From Actinomycetota bacterium (lineage in GTDB: Bacteria; Actinomycetota; Acidimicrobiia; Acidimicrobiales; Ilumatobacteraceae): a DNA stretch of 55,796 nt. The DNA lies in contig WLHL01000006.1 of NCBI GenBank assembly GCA_009702755.1, forward strand, positions 1 to 55,796, given 5' to 3'. Shown here in pieces: positions 1-7,877 of this stretch. The notes under the pieces are model-generated. The model was given only the letters and a program-made list of their open reading frames with translations. It was not told the origin of the DNA and searched no databases. The number at the start of each line of letters is the position of its first letter. Positions within the stretch are counted from its first letter, which is position 1. The position numbers and the translations under genes were made by a program.

Positions 1-357
1 CACCAACAAGAGTTTGAAGATGCGATGACGGCGCGCGATGCAGATGGCGCTGTGCGCGCGTGCCTTGCATTGGAACAAGCCATTCATGATTGGTCCGCCG
101 ACACCTTGCAAGGCGACATCGCAGACAAAGCACGCGCTGCAGTGCGATCAATGATCAGCGCCCTCGGTGACGCAGCAATTGGTGGTGTACGCAACCCACG
201 CGATGTTGTTGCACCGTATGTTGAGGCCATGCTTGCCATTCGTGCAACTGTTCGCGCCGAGAAGCGCTACGACTTGTCCGATGTCATTCGCGATGCCTTT
301 GTGAACATTGGTATTGAAGTTCGCGACACCGCTACTGGTGTTGAGTGGGACCTGTAA
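1..357 (+). CDS. cysS: Cysteinyl-tRNA synthetase, C-terminal part (5' end outside window)
   Basis: The reading frame is open from base 1 and gives the last 118 residues of a protein that matches the C-terminal helical region of cytosolic cysteinyl-tRNA synthetase. The final stretch (GIEVRDTATGVEWDL) is the characteristic CysRS tail, D-T-x-x-G-x-x-W-x-L. The enzyme charges tRNA-Cys using ATP, and its catalytic domain, which lies outside the window, normally carries a zinc ion. The gene ends 6 bases from the convergent metal-transport permease. MshC, the CysRS-like mycothiol ligase, is a possible confusion, but it normally lacks this C-terminal extension, so CysS is preferred. Confidence 0.85.
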   Translation, partial: HQQEFEDAMTARDADGAVRACLALEQAIHDWSADTLQGDIADKARAAVRSMISALGDAAIGGVRNPRDVVAPYVEAMLAIRATVRAEKRYDLSDVIRDAFVNIGIEVRDTATGVEWDL

Positions 358-363
358 CCACTT

Positions 364-1212
364 CTATACGTGATGAATGTGTGCGATTCGCGAACGACCA
401 CGTAAGCCGGATACCGCATACACCACGATGAACATCAGAGTGCCCACCAAGATGATTGTGGCACTTGCAGACGTATCTAAGTGATACGCGAGGTTCATTC
501 CGACAAATGCAGACGTTGCTCCCACAAGTGGAGAAATCCACAGCATGCGTGAGAACGAGTTAGTCAGCATTCGTGCAACTGATGCAGGAATGACAAGCAA
601 TGCAGAAATCAACAATGTGCCGATGACGCGCATTGTGACCAAGATTGTGAGCGACAACATTCCCATCAAGAGTGCTTCCACCCACGACACTTTGACACCA
701 GAAACTTGCGCAACCTCTGGATCAAATGTTGCAAACAGAAGATGACGGTACAGACCAAAAACCAAAACCGCAGTCAGAATCGCCACTACAGACACTGCGA
801 TGATGTCAACCGTCTCAACGCCCAGCACGCTGCCAAAAAGAACCGCTTCAATGCTCTTCTTCGCTTGGCCATACCTGTTGAGCAACGCAAGACCCAACGC
901 GAATGAAGCTGTCGTCACAACGCCAATCGCAGCATCAGCCCCGATCAATCGGCGACGAGCAATACGGCCAATGATGATTCCTGATGTAACACCCCAGATG
1001 CCTGCACCCACGAAGTAGTTCAACCCCATCACGGCCGATGCGGCTGCACCGCCAAAAACGGAGTGCGAGAGACCATGACCGATGTAGCTCAGTCCTCGCA
1101 GCACAACGAAAACTCCAAGAAGACCGCAGAGTGCTCCCGCAATCGTTGCTACAAGAATTCCGTTTGTAAAGAAGTCGTAGCGATATGGATCAAGAATCCC
1201 GGCAATCATCAT
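364..1212 (-). CDS. Zn/Mn ABC transporter permease (ABC-3 / ZnuB family)
   Basis: This 282-residue very hydrophobic protein has about eight predicted membrane segments and the small-residue-rich pattern of the ABC-3 metal permeases (ZnuB, MntB, TroC). It would form the channel of an importer for zinc, manganese or a related divalent metal. Its ATG overlaps the stop of the upstream ATPase gene by 4 bases (ATGA), so the two are probably translationally coupled. It is the last gene of a three-gene minus-strand operon ordered binding protein, ATPase, permease. The sequence does not decide which metal is carried. Confidence 0.9.
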   Translation of the reverse strand: MMIAGILDPYRYDFFTNGILVATIAGALCGLLGVFVVLRGLSYIGHGLSHSVFGGAAASAVMGLNYFVGAGIWGVTSGIIIGRIARRRLIGADAAIGVVTTASFALGLALLNRYGQAKKSIEAVLFGSVLGVETVDIIAVSVVAILTAVLVFGLYRHLLFATFDPEVAQVSGVKVSWVEALLMGMLSLTILVTMRVIGTLLISALLVIPASVARMLTNSFSRMLWISPLVGATSAFVGMNLAYHLDTSASATIILVGTLMFIVVYAVSGLRGRSRIAHIHHV

Positions 1213-2000
1213 TTTCCTGCCTCACCCATCTCGCCTAAGCGACGAGCCAGATTGTCTCCACCGTTATCAAGAACGATGGGCATGCCACCATGGATCAACA
1301 CTTCCATCGGCGCACCATAAGTTTTTTCCAGAACGTCAGAATTCAGAACATCTATAGGTGCACCATCGGCAATCACCGACGTATTGATGCATACCAACCG
1401 AGGCAAGTGCGCTGCCAAACCGTTGAGATCGTGGGTTGTCAGAACAATCGAAACTCCATCATCGTGAAGATCTGCAAGGAGATGGAGAACCTCATGACGC
1501 GTGCGCACGTCGACACCCGACGTGGGTTCATCAAGCACCAAAAGCTCTGGACGGTGGAACAACGCACGTGCAACAAAGACTCGTTGTTGTTGTCCGCCAG
1601 AGAGTTCACGAATATGACGACCTTCGAGACCACCGAGACCTAAGCGCTCAAGTACCTCGAGTGCCTCGGCACGTTCCGTGGGAGTAATGCGAGGAAAGAA
1701 ACGTCCAGCGGTACGCGTCATGGCCACCACTTCGAGAACAGTCACTGGAAAATTCCAGTCGACAGATTCCACCTGAGGCACGTATCCCATGCGAAGCCCA
1801 GGCTTCTTCGTGACGTGGCCTTCCACTGGCTTTACTGCGCCAAGAACAGCCTTCAGCAAGGTTGTCTTGCCAGAACCAGATGGCCCGACGATTCCGACGA
1901 AATCACCACGATGGATGGTGACATGGGCATCGTGCACAGCCACTGTGGAGTCGTATGCGCATGTGATGTGCGCGCATTCGACCAGTATTTCAGCGGTCAC
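1209..2000 (-). CDS. Zn/Mn ABC transporter ATP-binding protein (ZnuC family)
   Basis: This 263-residue ABC ATPase has Walker A GPSGSGKTT near residue 40, a Q-loop (GYVPQ), the signature LSGGQQQR, Walker B LLVLDEP and the switch histidine in LTTHD. It energises metal uptake from the cytoplasmic face by binding the adjacent permease. The start is GTG at 2000, whose GTGA overlaps the stop of the binding-protein gene. Both overlaps in the operon are 4 bases, which argues for tightly coupled synthesis. The assignment to metals rests on the flanking ABC-3 permease and cluster-9 binding protein. Confidence 0.92.
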   Translation of the reverse strand: MTAEILVECAHITCAYDSTVAVHDAHVTIHRGDFVGIVGPSGSGKTTLLKAVLGAVKPVEGHVTKKPGLRMGYVPQVESVDWNFPVTVLEVVAMTRTAGRFFPRITPTERAEALEVLERLGLGGLEGRHIRELSGGQQQRVFVARALFHRPELLVLDEPTSGVDVRTRHEVLHLLADLHDDGVSIVLTTHDLNGLAAHLPRLVCINTSVIADGAPIDVLNSDVLEKTYGAPMEVLIHGGMPIVLDNGGDNLARRLGEMGEAGK

Positions 2001-3103
2001 TGCGGATAGAACGCCTTATCAACCAAACCGATATCAGACTTGATTGCTTTCAACGCCGCAGCATCGCCGCCCAATGCGGTCACCATTGTGATGTAGTTCG
2101 AGCGCATGAGTGCTGCCCATGAATGTTCAGGGTCTCCAGGCTTACCCAAAAGGTCATCATCACGAAGAGTGTCGACATAACGCACCCCGGCTTCTTTACC
2201 GATTTGCTCGAGAACGGGAGAAGGGAAGACTTCACTGCCAAAGACAGCGACAACGCCTTCTTTTTTCACCTGATCAATTAGGTTCGCAATTTCTTTCGGA
2301 GAGGGCTCTTCGAAAGACTGTGGCTGGATTGCTCCGACGACTTCATACCCGTAACGATCAGCAAAGTATGCGTACGCATCGTGATAGGTCAACAATTTGC
2401 GATTGGCAGGAGCAATCGTTGCCGATGCTGTCTTCACTGCCTCATCAAGGTCCATTGCGATTCTCGACAACTTGATGTAGTTAGCGTCGATGATCTCCAT
2501 GCTGCTTGGATCAAGGGCAGCAGCTGCATCACGAATGATATTCAAGTAACCAAGAACCAAAAATGGGCTTGTCCATACGTGTGGGTTTGGCTTGCCACCA
2601 TCCATCGGGAATGAGAAGTCAAATATCCAGCTGCCCTTCGGCAAGATTGCTGTCCCCAGCTCGCACACGACAGAGTTTTTTGCATTTGCTCTTGCAAGTT
2701 CGAGAGTCGGATCTTCCAACCCAAGTCCATTGACAAAAATGACATCGGCACGTTCGAGGACGGATGCTGCGCTCGGAGGTGGTTCGAACGTGTGAGAGTT
2801 TGTGCCTTCTGGAACAATGCCGTCCACTTCAATTGATGTACCCGACACCATCAAAGCAACCAAGTTGGTGATCGGGGCAACAGTGGTCACGATGCGAGGA
2901 GCACGGCCAGACACTTCCTTTGCTTCCTTGCACGTAGCAGCTGCTGCCTCTTGATCAGGATCAGGCGTTGAAGGATCATTCAGATTCTCCTGGCTCAAAT
3001 CGTCAGTGGGCTGAACGACATTGTCAGCAGAGTTTCCTCCGGAGCACCCAGCAAGAGAGACAGCAAGGACGAGGGCAATGGGGGCAATAAAGCGACGGCG
3101 CAT
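1997..3103 (-). CDS. Metal ABC transporter substrate-binding lipoprotein (ZnuA/TroA-like)
   Basis: This 368-residue exported lipoprotein begins with a twin-basic signal sequence ending in the lipobox LAGC at about residue 20. An acidic, proline-rich linker follows, then a TroA/ZnuA fold. Metal-ligand histidines are visible in NSHTFEPPP, NPHVW and HDAYAYF, with a carboxylate expected near the C-terminus. It lacks the His-rich loop of many zinc-specific ZnuA proteins, so zinc, manganese or iron remain possible. The ATG at 3103 lies six bases after a TAGCCT hexamer, suggesting a leaderless transcript. It is the first gene of the three-gene importer operon. Confidence 0.9.
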   Translation of the reverse strand: MRRRFIAPIALVLAVSLAGCSGGNSADNVVQPTDDLSQENLNDPSTPDPDQEAAAATCKEAKEVSGRAPRIVTTVAPITNLVALMVSGTSIEVDGIVPEGTNSHTFEPPPSAASVLERADVIFVNGLGLEDPTLELARANAKNSVVCELGTAILPKGSWIFDFSFPMDGGKPNPHVWTSPFLVLGYLNIIRDAAAALDPSSMEIIDANYIKLSRIAMDLDEAVKTASATIAPANRKLLTYHDAYAYFADRYGYEVVGAIQPQSFEEPSPKEIANLIDQVKKEGVVAVFGSEVFPSPVLEQIGKEAGVRYVDTLRDDDLLGKPGDPEHSWAALMRSNYITMVTALGGDAAALKAIKSDIGLVDKAFYPQ

Positions 3104-3109
3104 TCGCTC

Positions 3110-3134
3110 AGGCTAATGCAGGAACAGCCTGCAT
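3110..3134 (-). promoter_or_regulatory. Putative promoter and operator of the metal importer operon
   Basis: On the minus strand a TAGCCT hexamer (3110-3115) ends 6 bases before the ATG of the binding-protein gene. Immediately upstream is an inverted repeat, ATGCAGG-(5)-CCTGCAT (3116-3134), which fills the expected -35/-10 spacer, an ideal place for a repressor. No good -35 hexamer is seen. It does not match the mycobacterial Zur box as I remember it. The same hairpin lies just after the P450 stop codon, but there is no T-tract, so a terminator is less likely. Confidence 0.45.
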
Positions 3135-3139
3135 CTTCG

Positions 3140-4333
3140 TCACACAGCCCGAGTTGACACCCTCATCGTGAAGGACTTGACGGCACGAGCAAAAATATTG
3201 GCTTCGACATCGGGCTCCGTTACCACTTCTAAATGCGTTGCTTTTTGGGACAACTCACGAAAGACAGAGGTGAGAACTAGCCGAGCCAGGTTGGCACCAA
3301 CGCACAAATGGGTTCCAAACCCAAATGAAAGATGTGGGTTCGAATGACGACGAATATCAAAAGTGAAGGGATCAGCGAACACCGACTCATCGTGATTTGC
3401 TGACGGATACAACATCACAAATCTGTCACCGGCTTTTACTGGTTGACCGCCTACAACATCATCAGTGAGCGCCATGCGGAACATGTTGTTCAACGGTGAT
3501 ACCCAACGCAGAACTTCTTCAACAGCACCGTCAATCAATGTTGGATCATTCGCCAACATCTCCCATTGCTCTGGCTGGCGACAGAACTCACGCAATCCGT
3601 GCGAGATTGCGGTTCTCGTTGTCTCAGCGCCACCAGCGATGAACAATCCCACCTCGTGCACGATGGACTCAGGCGGCAATCGTTCTCCATCAATTTCACT
3701 ATTCACCCAGATGGACATGAAGTCATTGCGAGGGCACGCCGCGACTTCCCCCATAATGGGCATCATCGCGCCGATGAATTCACGATTTGCTTCGATGAAC
3801 TCGCCCATCACCGCTTCGTCACGCTCACGCATGTCGGTGCGCATCAAACGCTCACTCCATGACTTCAGTTGTGGCCACATCTCTTCGGGGAACCCCAACA
3901 ACCGAGACGTCAATCGAGCAGGCAGTTGACCGGCCAACATCTCTACAACTTCGAACTCGCCTCTATCAACAGCTTCAGAAATCAGTTCTGCGACGAGTGC
4001 TTCAATTTCCTGTGTTCGCTCCGCAACAGCAGAACGAGTGAGTTGTGGCTGCACCAACATGCGTTGCTGGCGATGACGCGGATCATCTTGTGCAATCATG
4101 TTGCTTTCATCCATTGAAATATTCGCCCGATACACGCCCTTTGACGAAAAGACTGAAGAGCGACGTTCAACGTCCATCACGTCGGCATGACGAGTCAGAC
4201 CCCACAAACCATTTTTCTCATCGCGATACACCGGCTCATTCGCACGCATCCATGCCCAGACGTCATGAGGGTTCGATTGATACAGATTCGGATCCAACAA
4301 GTCAACGACAAGTCGTTCAGTTGATGCGCTCAT
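3140..4333 (-). CDS. Cytochrome P450
   Basis: This soluble bacterial P450 has 397 residues, the normal family length. The I-helix oxygen-activation motif GGAETTR, the K-helix ExxR (EEVLR) and the haem loop FGFGTHLCVG with the thiolate ligand Cys344 are all present. It resembles the CYP125/CYP142-type P450s that hydroxylate sterol side chains or other lipids, but the substrate cannot be read from sequence. A ribosome binding site (GGAGGGTGAG) precedes the ATG. It lies 3 bases downstream of an acyl-CoA dehydrogenase gene, so the two are probably co-expressed in a lipid-degradation operon. No ferredoxin partner gene is adjacent. Confidence 0.93.
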   Translation of the reverse strand: MSASTERLVVDLLDPNLYQSNPHDVWAWMRANEPVYRDEKNGLWGLTRHADVMDVERRSSVFSSKGVYRANISMDESNMIAQDDPRHRQQRMLVQPQLTRSAVAERTQEIEALVAELISEAVDRGEFEVVEMLAGQLPARLTSRLLGFPEEMWPQLKSWSERLMRTDMRERDEAVMGEFIEANREFIGAMMPIMGEVAACPRNDFMSIWVNSEIDGERLPPESIVHEVGLFIAGGAETTRTAISHGLREFCRQPEQWEMLANDPTLIDGAVEEVLRWVSPLNNMFRMALTDDVVGGQPVKAGDRFVMLYPSANHDESVFADPFTFDIRRHSNPHLSFGFGTHLCVGANLARLVLTSVFRELSQKATHLEVVTEPDVEANIFARAVKSFTMRVSTRAV

Positions 4334-4336
4334 GAC

Positions 4337-5506
4337 TCACCCTCCCCTTCGAGTGTCAGCCCACGATAAACCTTTTTCAGGGTCGGGCTCCACAGGGAGG
4401 CCAAGGACTCTTTCGCCCAGAATGTTGCGCTGCACTTCGCCTGTGCCACCGCCAATAGTGAGCGCCTTGGAAAACATGTAGCCGCTGTACCAACTCTTCG
4501 AACGAATTGTTTTTCCGGTCTTTGCATCTGGTTCGCCGATGATCATCGCATCGGCACCGATGATGTCGCGGGCAATCTCCATCGCACGCTGACCATGCTC
4601 ATCCGCCATGATTTTTCGAATACTTGCTTCAGGCCCTGGTTGCTCTCCACGCAATCGCGCCGTGAGAGTTCGCATCCGAATGATCTCAATCACCGTGTGC
4701 TCGATGTACAACTTCGCAAGACGTTGACGCATCACAGCACTGTGCGGCCCCAGTTTCTTTGCTTCTTCAATGATGTCGAGGGCGGTCGAACCTGCTCCCC
4801 ACAACACACCGCCAGTAGAGAGCGATACTCGCTCATTCCCCAATGTCACTTTTGCGAGTCGCCATCCATCGTTCACATCACCCACAACATTCTCATGAGG
4901 AATGCGCACATCAGTGAAGAACACTTCATTGAAACTCTCTGCACCAGCGATGTTCTTAATGGTGCGGATCTCAATTCCTGGAGAATCCATGGGGCAAATG
5001 AAATACGTAATTCCTTTGTGCTTTGGTGCATCAGGATCAGTGCGAGCAATCAAAATTCCAAACTTTGAATAGTGCGCCCCGGTCGTCCATACCTTCTGCC
5101 CATTCACCACCCACTCATCGCCATCACGCACCGCACGAGTCGACAAACCCGCAAGGTCGCTGCCTGCGCCGGGCTCGGAAAACAATTGACACCACACTTC
5201 TTCGGCAGCCAATGCTGGCAGCACGTACCGTTCTTTTTGCTCTTGTGTGCCCGCGAAAATAATGGTGGGTGCAGCCCAACCAATTCCGATTTGATTCGAA
5301 GGCCTCTTCACCCCAGCACGAGCAAACTCGTCATCAATGATGATTTGCTGAACAGGGTCAGCACCGAGGCCATACGGCGGCGGCCAATGTGGTGCGACAT
5401 ACCCGGATTCCGCACAATCACGAGGAGAAGGGTTCGGATGATTCGCAATCCACTCCCTCACCGCCAAACGACGAGGATCGTCATCTGGTGGGAGAAGTTC
5501 GTCCAT
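4337..5506 (-). CDS. Acyl-CoA dehydrogenase family protein
   Basis: From ATG 5506 the protein has 389 residues, the normal ACAD length. FAD-binding motifs are FSEPGAGSDLAGL and the C-terminal GGGTGEVQRNILGERVLGLP. The usual YEGT glutamate that serves as catalytic base in medium-chain enzymes is glycine here (IGGGTGEVQ), so the base must sit elsewhere or on a partner subunit, as in some steroid-degrading FadE pairs. The frame stays open upstream through the divergent SDR gene, but that part is not ACAD-like. ATG 5545 is an alternative start; its CATG would overlap the start codon of the SDR gene. It is probably co-transcribed with the P450. Confidence 0.9.
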   Translation of the reverse strand: MDELLPPDDDPRRLAVREWIANHPNPSPRDCAESGYVAPHWPPPYGLGADPVQQIIIDDEFARAGVKRPSNQIGIGWAAPTIIFAGTQEQKERYVLPALAAEEVWCQLFSEPGAGSDLAGLSTRAVRDGDEWVVNGQKVWTTGAHYSKFGILIARTDPDAPKHKGITYFICPMDSPGIEIRTIKNIAGAESFNEVFFTDVRIPHENVVGDVNDGWRLAKVTLGNERVSLSTGGVLWGAGSTALDIIEEAKKLGPHSAVMRQRLAKLYIEHTVIEIIRMRTLTARLRGEQPGPEASIRKIMADEHGQRAMEIARDIIGADAMIIGEPDAKTGKTIRSKSWYSGYMFSKALTIGGGTGEVQRNILGERVLGLPVEPDPEKGLSWADTRRGG

Positions 5507-5530
5507 GTGGTCAGAGTAGGCGCTCGGGGC

Positions 5531-5536
5531 TACGGT
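5531..5536 (+). promoter_or_regulatory. Putative -10 element (TACGGT) of the SDR gene
   Basis: TACGGT lies 7 bases upstream of the ATG at 5544. A weak -35, TGGTCA, lies 17 bases further upstream. The spacing fits a leaderless transcript. Confidence 0.4.
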
Positions 5537-5543
5537 AAAAGCC

Positions 5544-6437
5544 ATGAGTAAGTTGACATATGACGGAAAAGTTGCAGTAATCACAGGTGCAGGTGGCGGT
5601 CTCGGCCGACAGCATGCACTCCTTCTCGCATCACGCGGTGCATTGGTGGTCGTGAACGACCTCGGTGGCGCTGTTGACGGTGCAGGTGCAGACGCAAGTG
5701 CTGCCCAGAAGGTCGTTGATGAAATCCGCGCTGCAGGTGGCGAAGCAGTTGCCAACCACGACAGCGTTTCCACACCAGAAGGTGGCGAGGGAATCATCCA
5801 GACTGCAGTTGACGCATACGGTCGTGTTGACATCGTCATCAACAACGCAGGCATCTTGCGCGACAAGACCTTCCACAACATGACACCTGATCTTGTTGAC
5901 CCAGTGATTGACGTGCACCTCAAGGGTGCATTCAATGTGACACGCCCAGCATGGATTCGCATGCGTGAGCAGGGATACGGACGCATCGTCTCCACATCGT
6001 CCGCTGCAGGCATCTTCGGCAACTTCGGCCAGGCCAACTACGGCGCAGCAAAGATGGGCCTCGTTGGCTTCTCTCGCGTTCTCGCGGCTGAAGGCGCAAA
6101 GTACAACATCAAGGCAAACGTGATTGCACCTCTCGCACTCACACGCATGACCGAGAACCTCATGGGTGCAATTGGCGACAAGCTTGACCCAGCACTTGTG
6201 ACACCAATCGTTGCGTGGCTCTCACATGAAGATTGCGATGTCACCGGCGAGATCTACTCCGTTGGTGGTGGTCGTGTTGCACGAGTGTTCATCGGCGAGA
6301 CACAGGGCTACTACAAGCCAGGCATCTCTCTCGAAGACATCCGCGACAACTGGGAACAGATTCGCAACACAGACGGCTACGTCATTCCGGCCAACCTCCC
6401 AGAGGAAACGGCCATGTTCTTCAACGCACTGAAGTGA
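5544..6437 (+). CDS. SDR-family 3-hydroxyacyl-CoA dehydrogenase-like protein (17beta-HSD4 type)
   Basis: This 297-residue short-chain dehydrogenase has the nucleotide motif TGAGGGLG (14-21), NNAG (100-103) and a catalytic Ser-Tyr-Lys set with Y166 and K170. The NDLGG segment after the second strand, the long C-terminal extension and the overall look match the dehydrogenase part of the peroxisomal multifunctional enzyme type 2 / 17beta-HSD4 family, which oxidises 3-hydroxyacyl-CoA thioesters during beta-oxidation of branched or steroid side chains. It is divergent from the ACAD-P450 pair and followed by an alpha/beta hydrolase. The substrate is inferred from context. Confidence 0.9.
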   Translation: MSKLTYDGKVAVITGAGGGLGRQHALLLASRGALVVVNDLGGAVDGAGADASAAQKVVDEIRAAGGEAVANHDSVSTPEGGEGIIQTAVDAYGRVDIVINNAGILRDKTFHNMTPDLVDPVIDVHLKGAFNVTRPAWIRMREQGYGRIVSTSSAAGIFGNFGQANYGAAKMGLVGFSRVLAAEGAKYNIKANVIAPLALTRMTENLMGAIGDKLDPALVTPIVAWLSHEDCDVTGEIYSVGGGRVARVFIGETQGYYKPGISLEDIRDNWEQIRNTDGYVIPANLPEETAMFFNALK

Positions 6438-6460
6438 CTCTTCACGTTGCATGCAACGAC

Positions 6461-6498
6461 GCAATGATGATTCCGTCTCTGGACGGAATCATCATTGC
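6461..6498. repeat. Perfect 17-bp inverted repeat (4-nt loop) over the hydrolase start
   Basis: The arms GCAATGATGATTCCGTC (6461-6477) and GACGGAATCATCATTGC (6482-6498) are exact reverse complements separated by TCTG. In RNA this is a very stable hairpin that contains the two candidate ATG codons (6464, 6467) of the next gene. A third in-frame ATG (6500) follows immediately. There is no T-tract, so it is not a standard terminator. Confidence 0.9.
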
Positions 6499-7309
6499 AA
6501 TGCATGACTTCGGAGGACAAGGCTCCCCTGTTCTTCTCTCTCATGCCACTGGCTTCCACGCGCATTGTTGGGAACCAATGGCTCAGATTCTTTCTGCTGG
6601 CCATCACGTCATGGGTTTTGACCACCGCGGATACGGCGATGCAGAAACAGTTGACCCCGCCACCATCGAGTGGAAGCAATATGGCAACGATGCTCTCGCG
6701 GCCGCGCGTCATCTCTCTGCACAACATGGCGGGCAACCCATCGTTGGCATCGGCCATTCAATGGGCGGAGCTTCGCTTTTGATGGCGGCGTTGCGAGAAC
6801 CCGCATTGTTCTCTGCACTCTTCGTGTTTGAACCCATTGTCTTCCCTCCGACTCCAGAGGATGAGGATCGGCCATCGAGCCCGCTTGCAGGTGGAGCGCG
6901 AAAGCGCCGTTCCACGTTTCCCACCTTTGAAGCAGCGCTTGAAAACTTCACTGCGAAACCACCTATGGCTTCATTTCACCCTGTCGCCCGCGAGGCGTAT
7001 GTTCGCCATGGCTTTAAGCCAAACGCAAATGGTGAAGTGGAACTGAAGTGTTTACCCGAGCATGAAGCACGCACCTATGAAACCGGTGGCACTCACAGCA
7101 CGTGGGGAGATCTTGCAAACATCTCAACTCGCGTGTGGGTTCTTGCCGGTGCACCTGCACCATTCCAGCCGTCATCTATTGCAATCAAAGTTGCAGAGAA
7201 CATTTCTGGCTCTACCTATGTGCAATTCGATGAGATGGGCCACTTCGGACCACTTGAACATCCCGCACAGATTGCATCCCTCGTCGAAAACACCATCGCT
7301 ACTTTCTGA
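6464..7309 (+). CDS. Alpha/beta hydrolase
   Basis: The 281-residue product from ATG 6464 has the alpha/beta hydrolase fold signature: oxyanion region SHATGF, the DHRGYG loop, nucleophile elbow GHSMGG (Ser99) and catalytic histidine in EMGHFGP near residue 260. It would hydrolyse an ester or a C-C bond; the substrate is unknown. Start choice is uncertain. GTG 6434 overlaps the SDR stop as GTGA and adds ten residues, whereas ATG 6464 lies inside a perfect hairpin. ATG 6500 would remove the first strand. The gene ends with a 1-base TGATG overlap with the PAP2 gene. Confidence 0.88.
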   Translation: MMIPSLDGIIIAMHDFGGQGSPVLLSHATGFHAHCWEPMAQILSAGHHVMGFDHRGYGDAETVDPATIEWKQYGNDALAAARHLSAQHGGQPIVGIGHSMGGASLLMAALREPALFSALFVFEPIVFPPTPEDEDRPSSPLAGGARKRRSTFPTFEAALENFTAKPPMASFHPVAREAYVRHGFKPNANGEVELKCLPEHEARTYETGGTHSTWGDLANISTRVWVLAGAPAPFQPSSIAIKVAENISGSTYVQFDEMGHFGPLEHPAQIASLVENTIATF

Positions 7310-7830
7310 TGTCTGCATTTGATTCTGCGGGCGACCGCATCCTTGAACCATTGCGCAACAACAAAGCGTCTGTCGCCTTGTTCGGGTTCGCCAGCACAAT
7401 TGGTGACTTCAGCATCGTGTGGCACGCCGTCGGATTACTTCGCTCCATCGGATCAATCGAACGGTTGCAGCAAGCACTTGCACTTTCCATCGCACTCGGC
7501 ATTGAGAGCTTGATTGTGAATCAAGGAATCAAGCGGCTCTTCCGTCGCGAGCGTCCCACAACATCAGGTGATGAACGTTTTGAAGTGCGCACTCCGAGTA
7601 CATCCAGTTTTCCCAGTGGGCATGCGTCATCAGCAACCTTTGCTGCAATCATTCTCAGCTCATTCACTGGTTTTCCGCTCGTCATTCTTTGGTGCTCTAT
7701 TGCGCTCATCGTCGCTCTCAGTCGCGTCGTAGTTCGTATTCATCACTTGTCCGACATCGTGGGTGGAATTGTGACGGGCGCAATCCTCGGCGGAATTGCA
7801 GTACCAATCATCAGATCTGTTCTTGGTTAA
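7309..7830 (+). CDS. PAP2-family phosphatase
   Basis: This 173-residue membrane protein carries the full phosphatidic-acid-phosphatase type 2 signature: KX6RP in KRLFRRERP, PSGH, and SRX5HX3D in SRVVVRIHHLSD. Several hydrophobic helices flank the motifs, placing the active site at the outer face of the membrane. The likely role is dephosphorylation of a lipid phosphate or polyprenyl pyrophosphate. Its ATG overlaps the preceding hydrolase stop by one base, so it is translationally coupled. The nearby wax ester/DGAT gene makes a role in phosphatidate to diacylglycerol conversion plausible but unproven. Confidence 0.9.
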   Translation: MSAFDSAGDRILEPLRNNKASVALFGFASTIGDFSIVWHAVGLLRSIGSIERLQQALALSIALGIESLIVNQGIKRLFRRERPTTSGDERFEVRTPSTSSFPSGHASSATFAAIILSSFTGFPLVILWCSIALIVALSRVVVRIHHLSDIVGGIVTGAILGGIAVPIIRSVLG

Positions 7831-7877
7831 CAGAACAATCAGGGAATAGGCATCTCTGGCCGTAGGTTGAGGTTTGT

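Noticed and set aside
1-357. MshC (mycothiol ligase) instead of CysS
   Set aside because: The C-terminal D-T-x-x-G-x-x-W-x-L tail matches CysRS, and MshC usually lacks this region. Without the 5' part it is not fully proven.
5507-6037. Long upstream extension of the acyl-CoA dehydrogenase frame (to 566 aa)
   Set aside because: It is antisense to the well-supported SDR gene and shows no ACAD-like sequence before the ATG at 5506.
7816-7837. Hairpin TGTTCT/AGAACA after the PAP2 gene as a terminator
   Set aside because: Short AT-rich stem, a long loop and no T-run; the following gene is close and co-directional.
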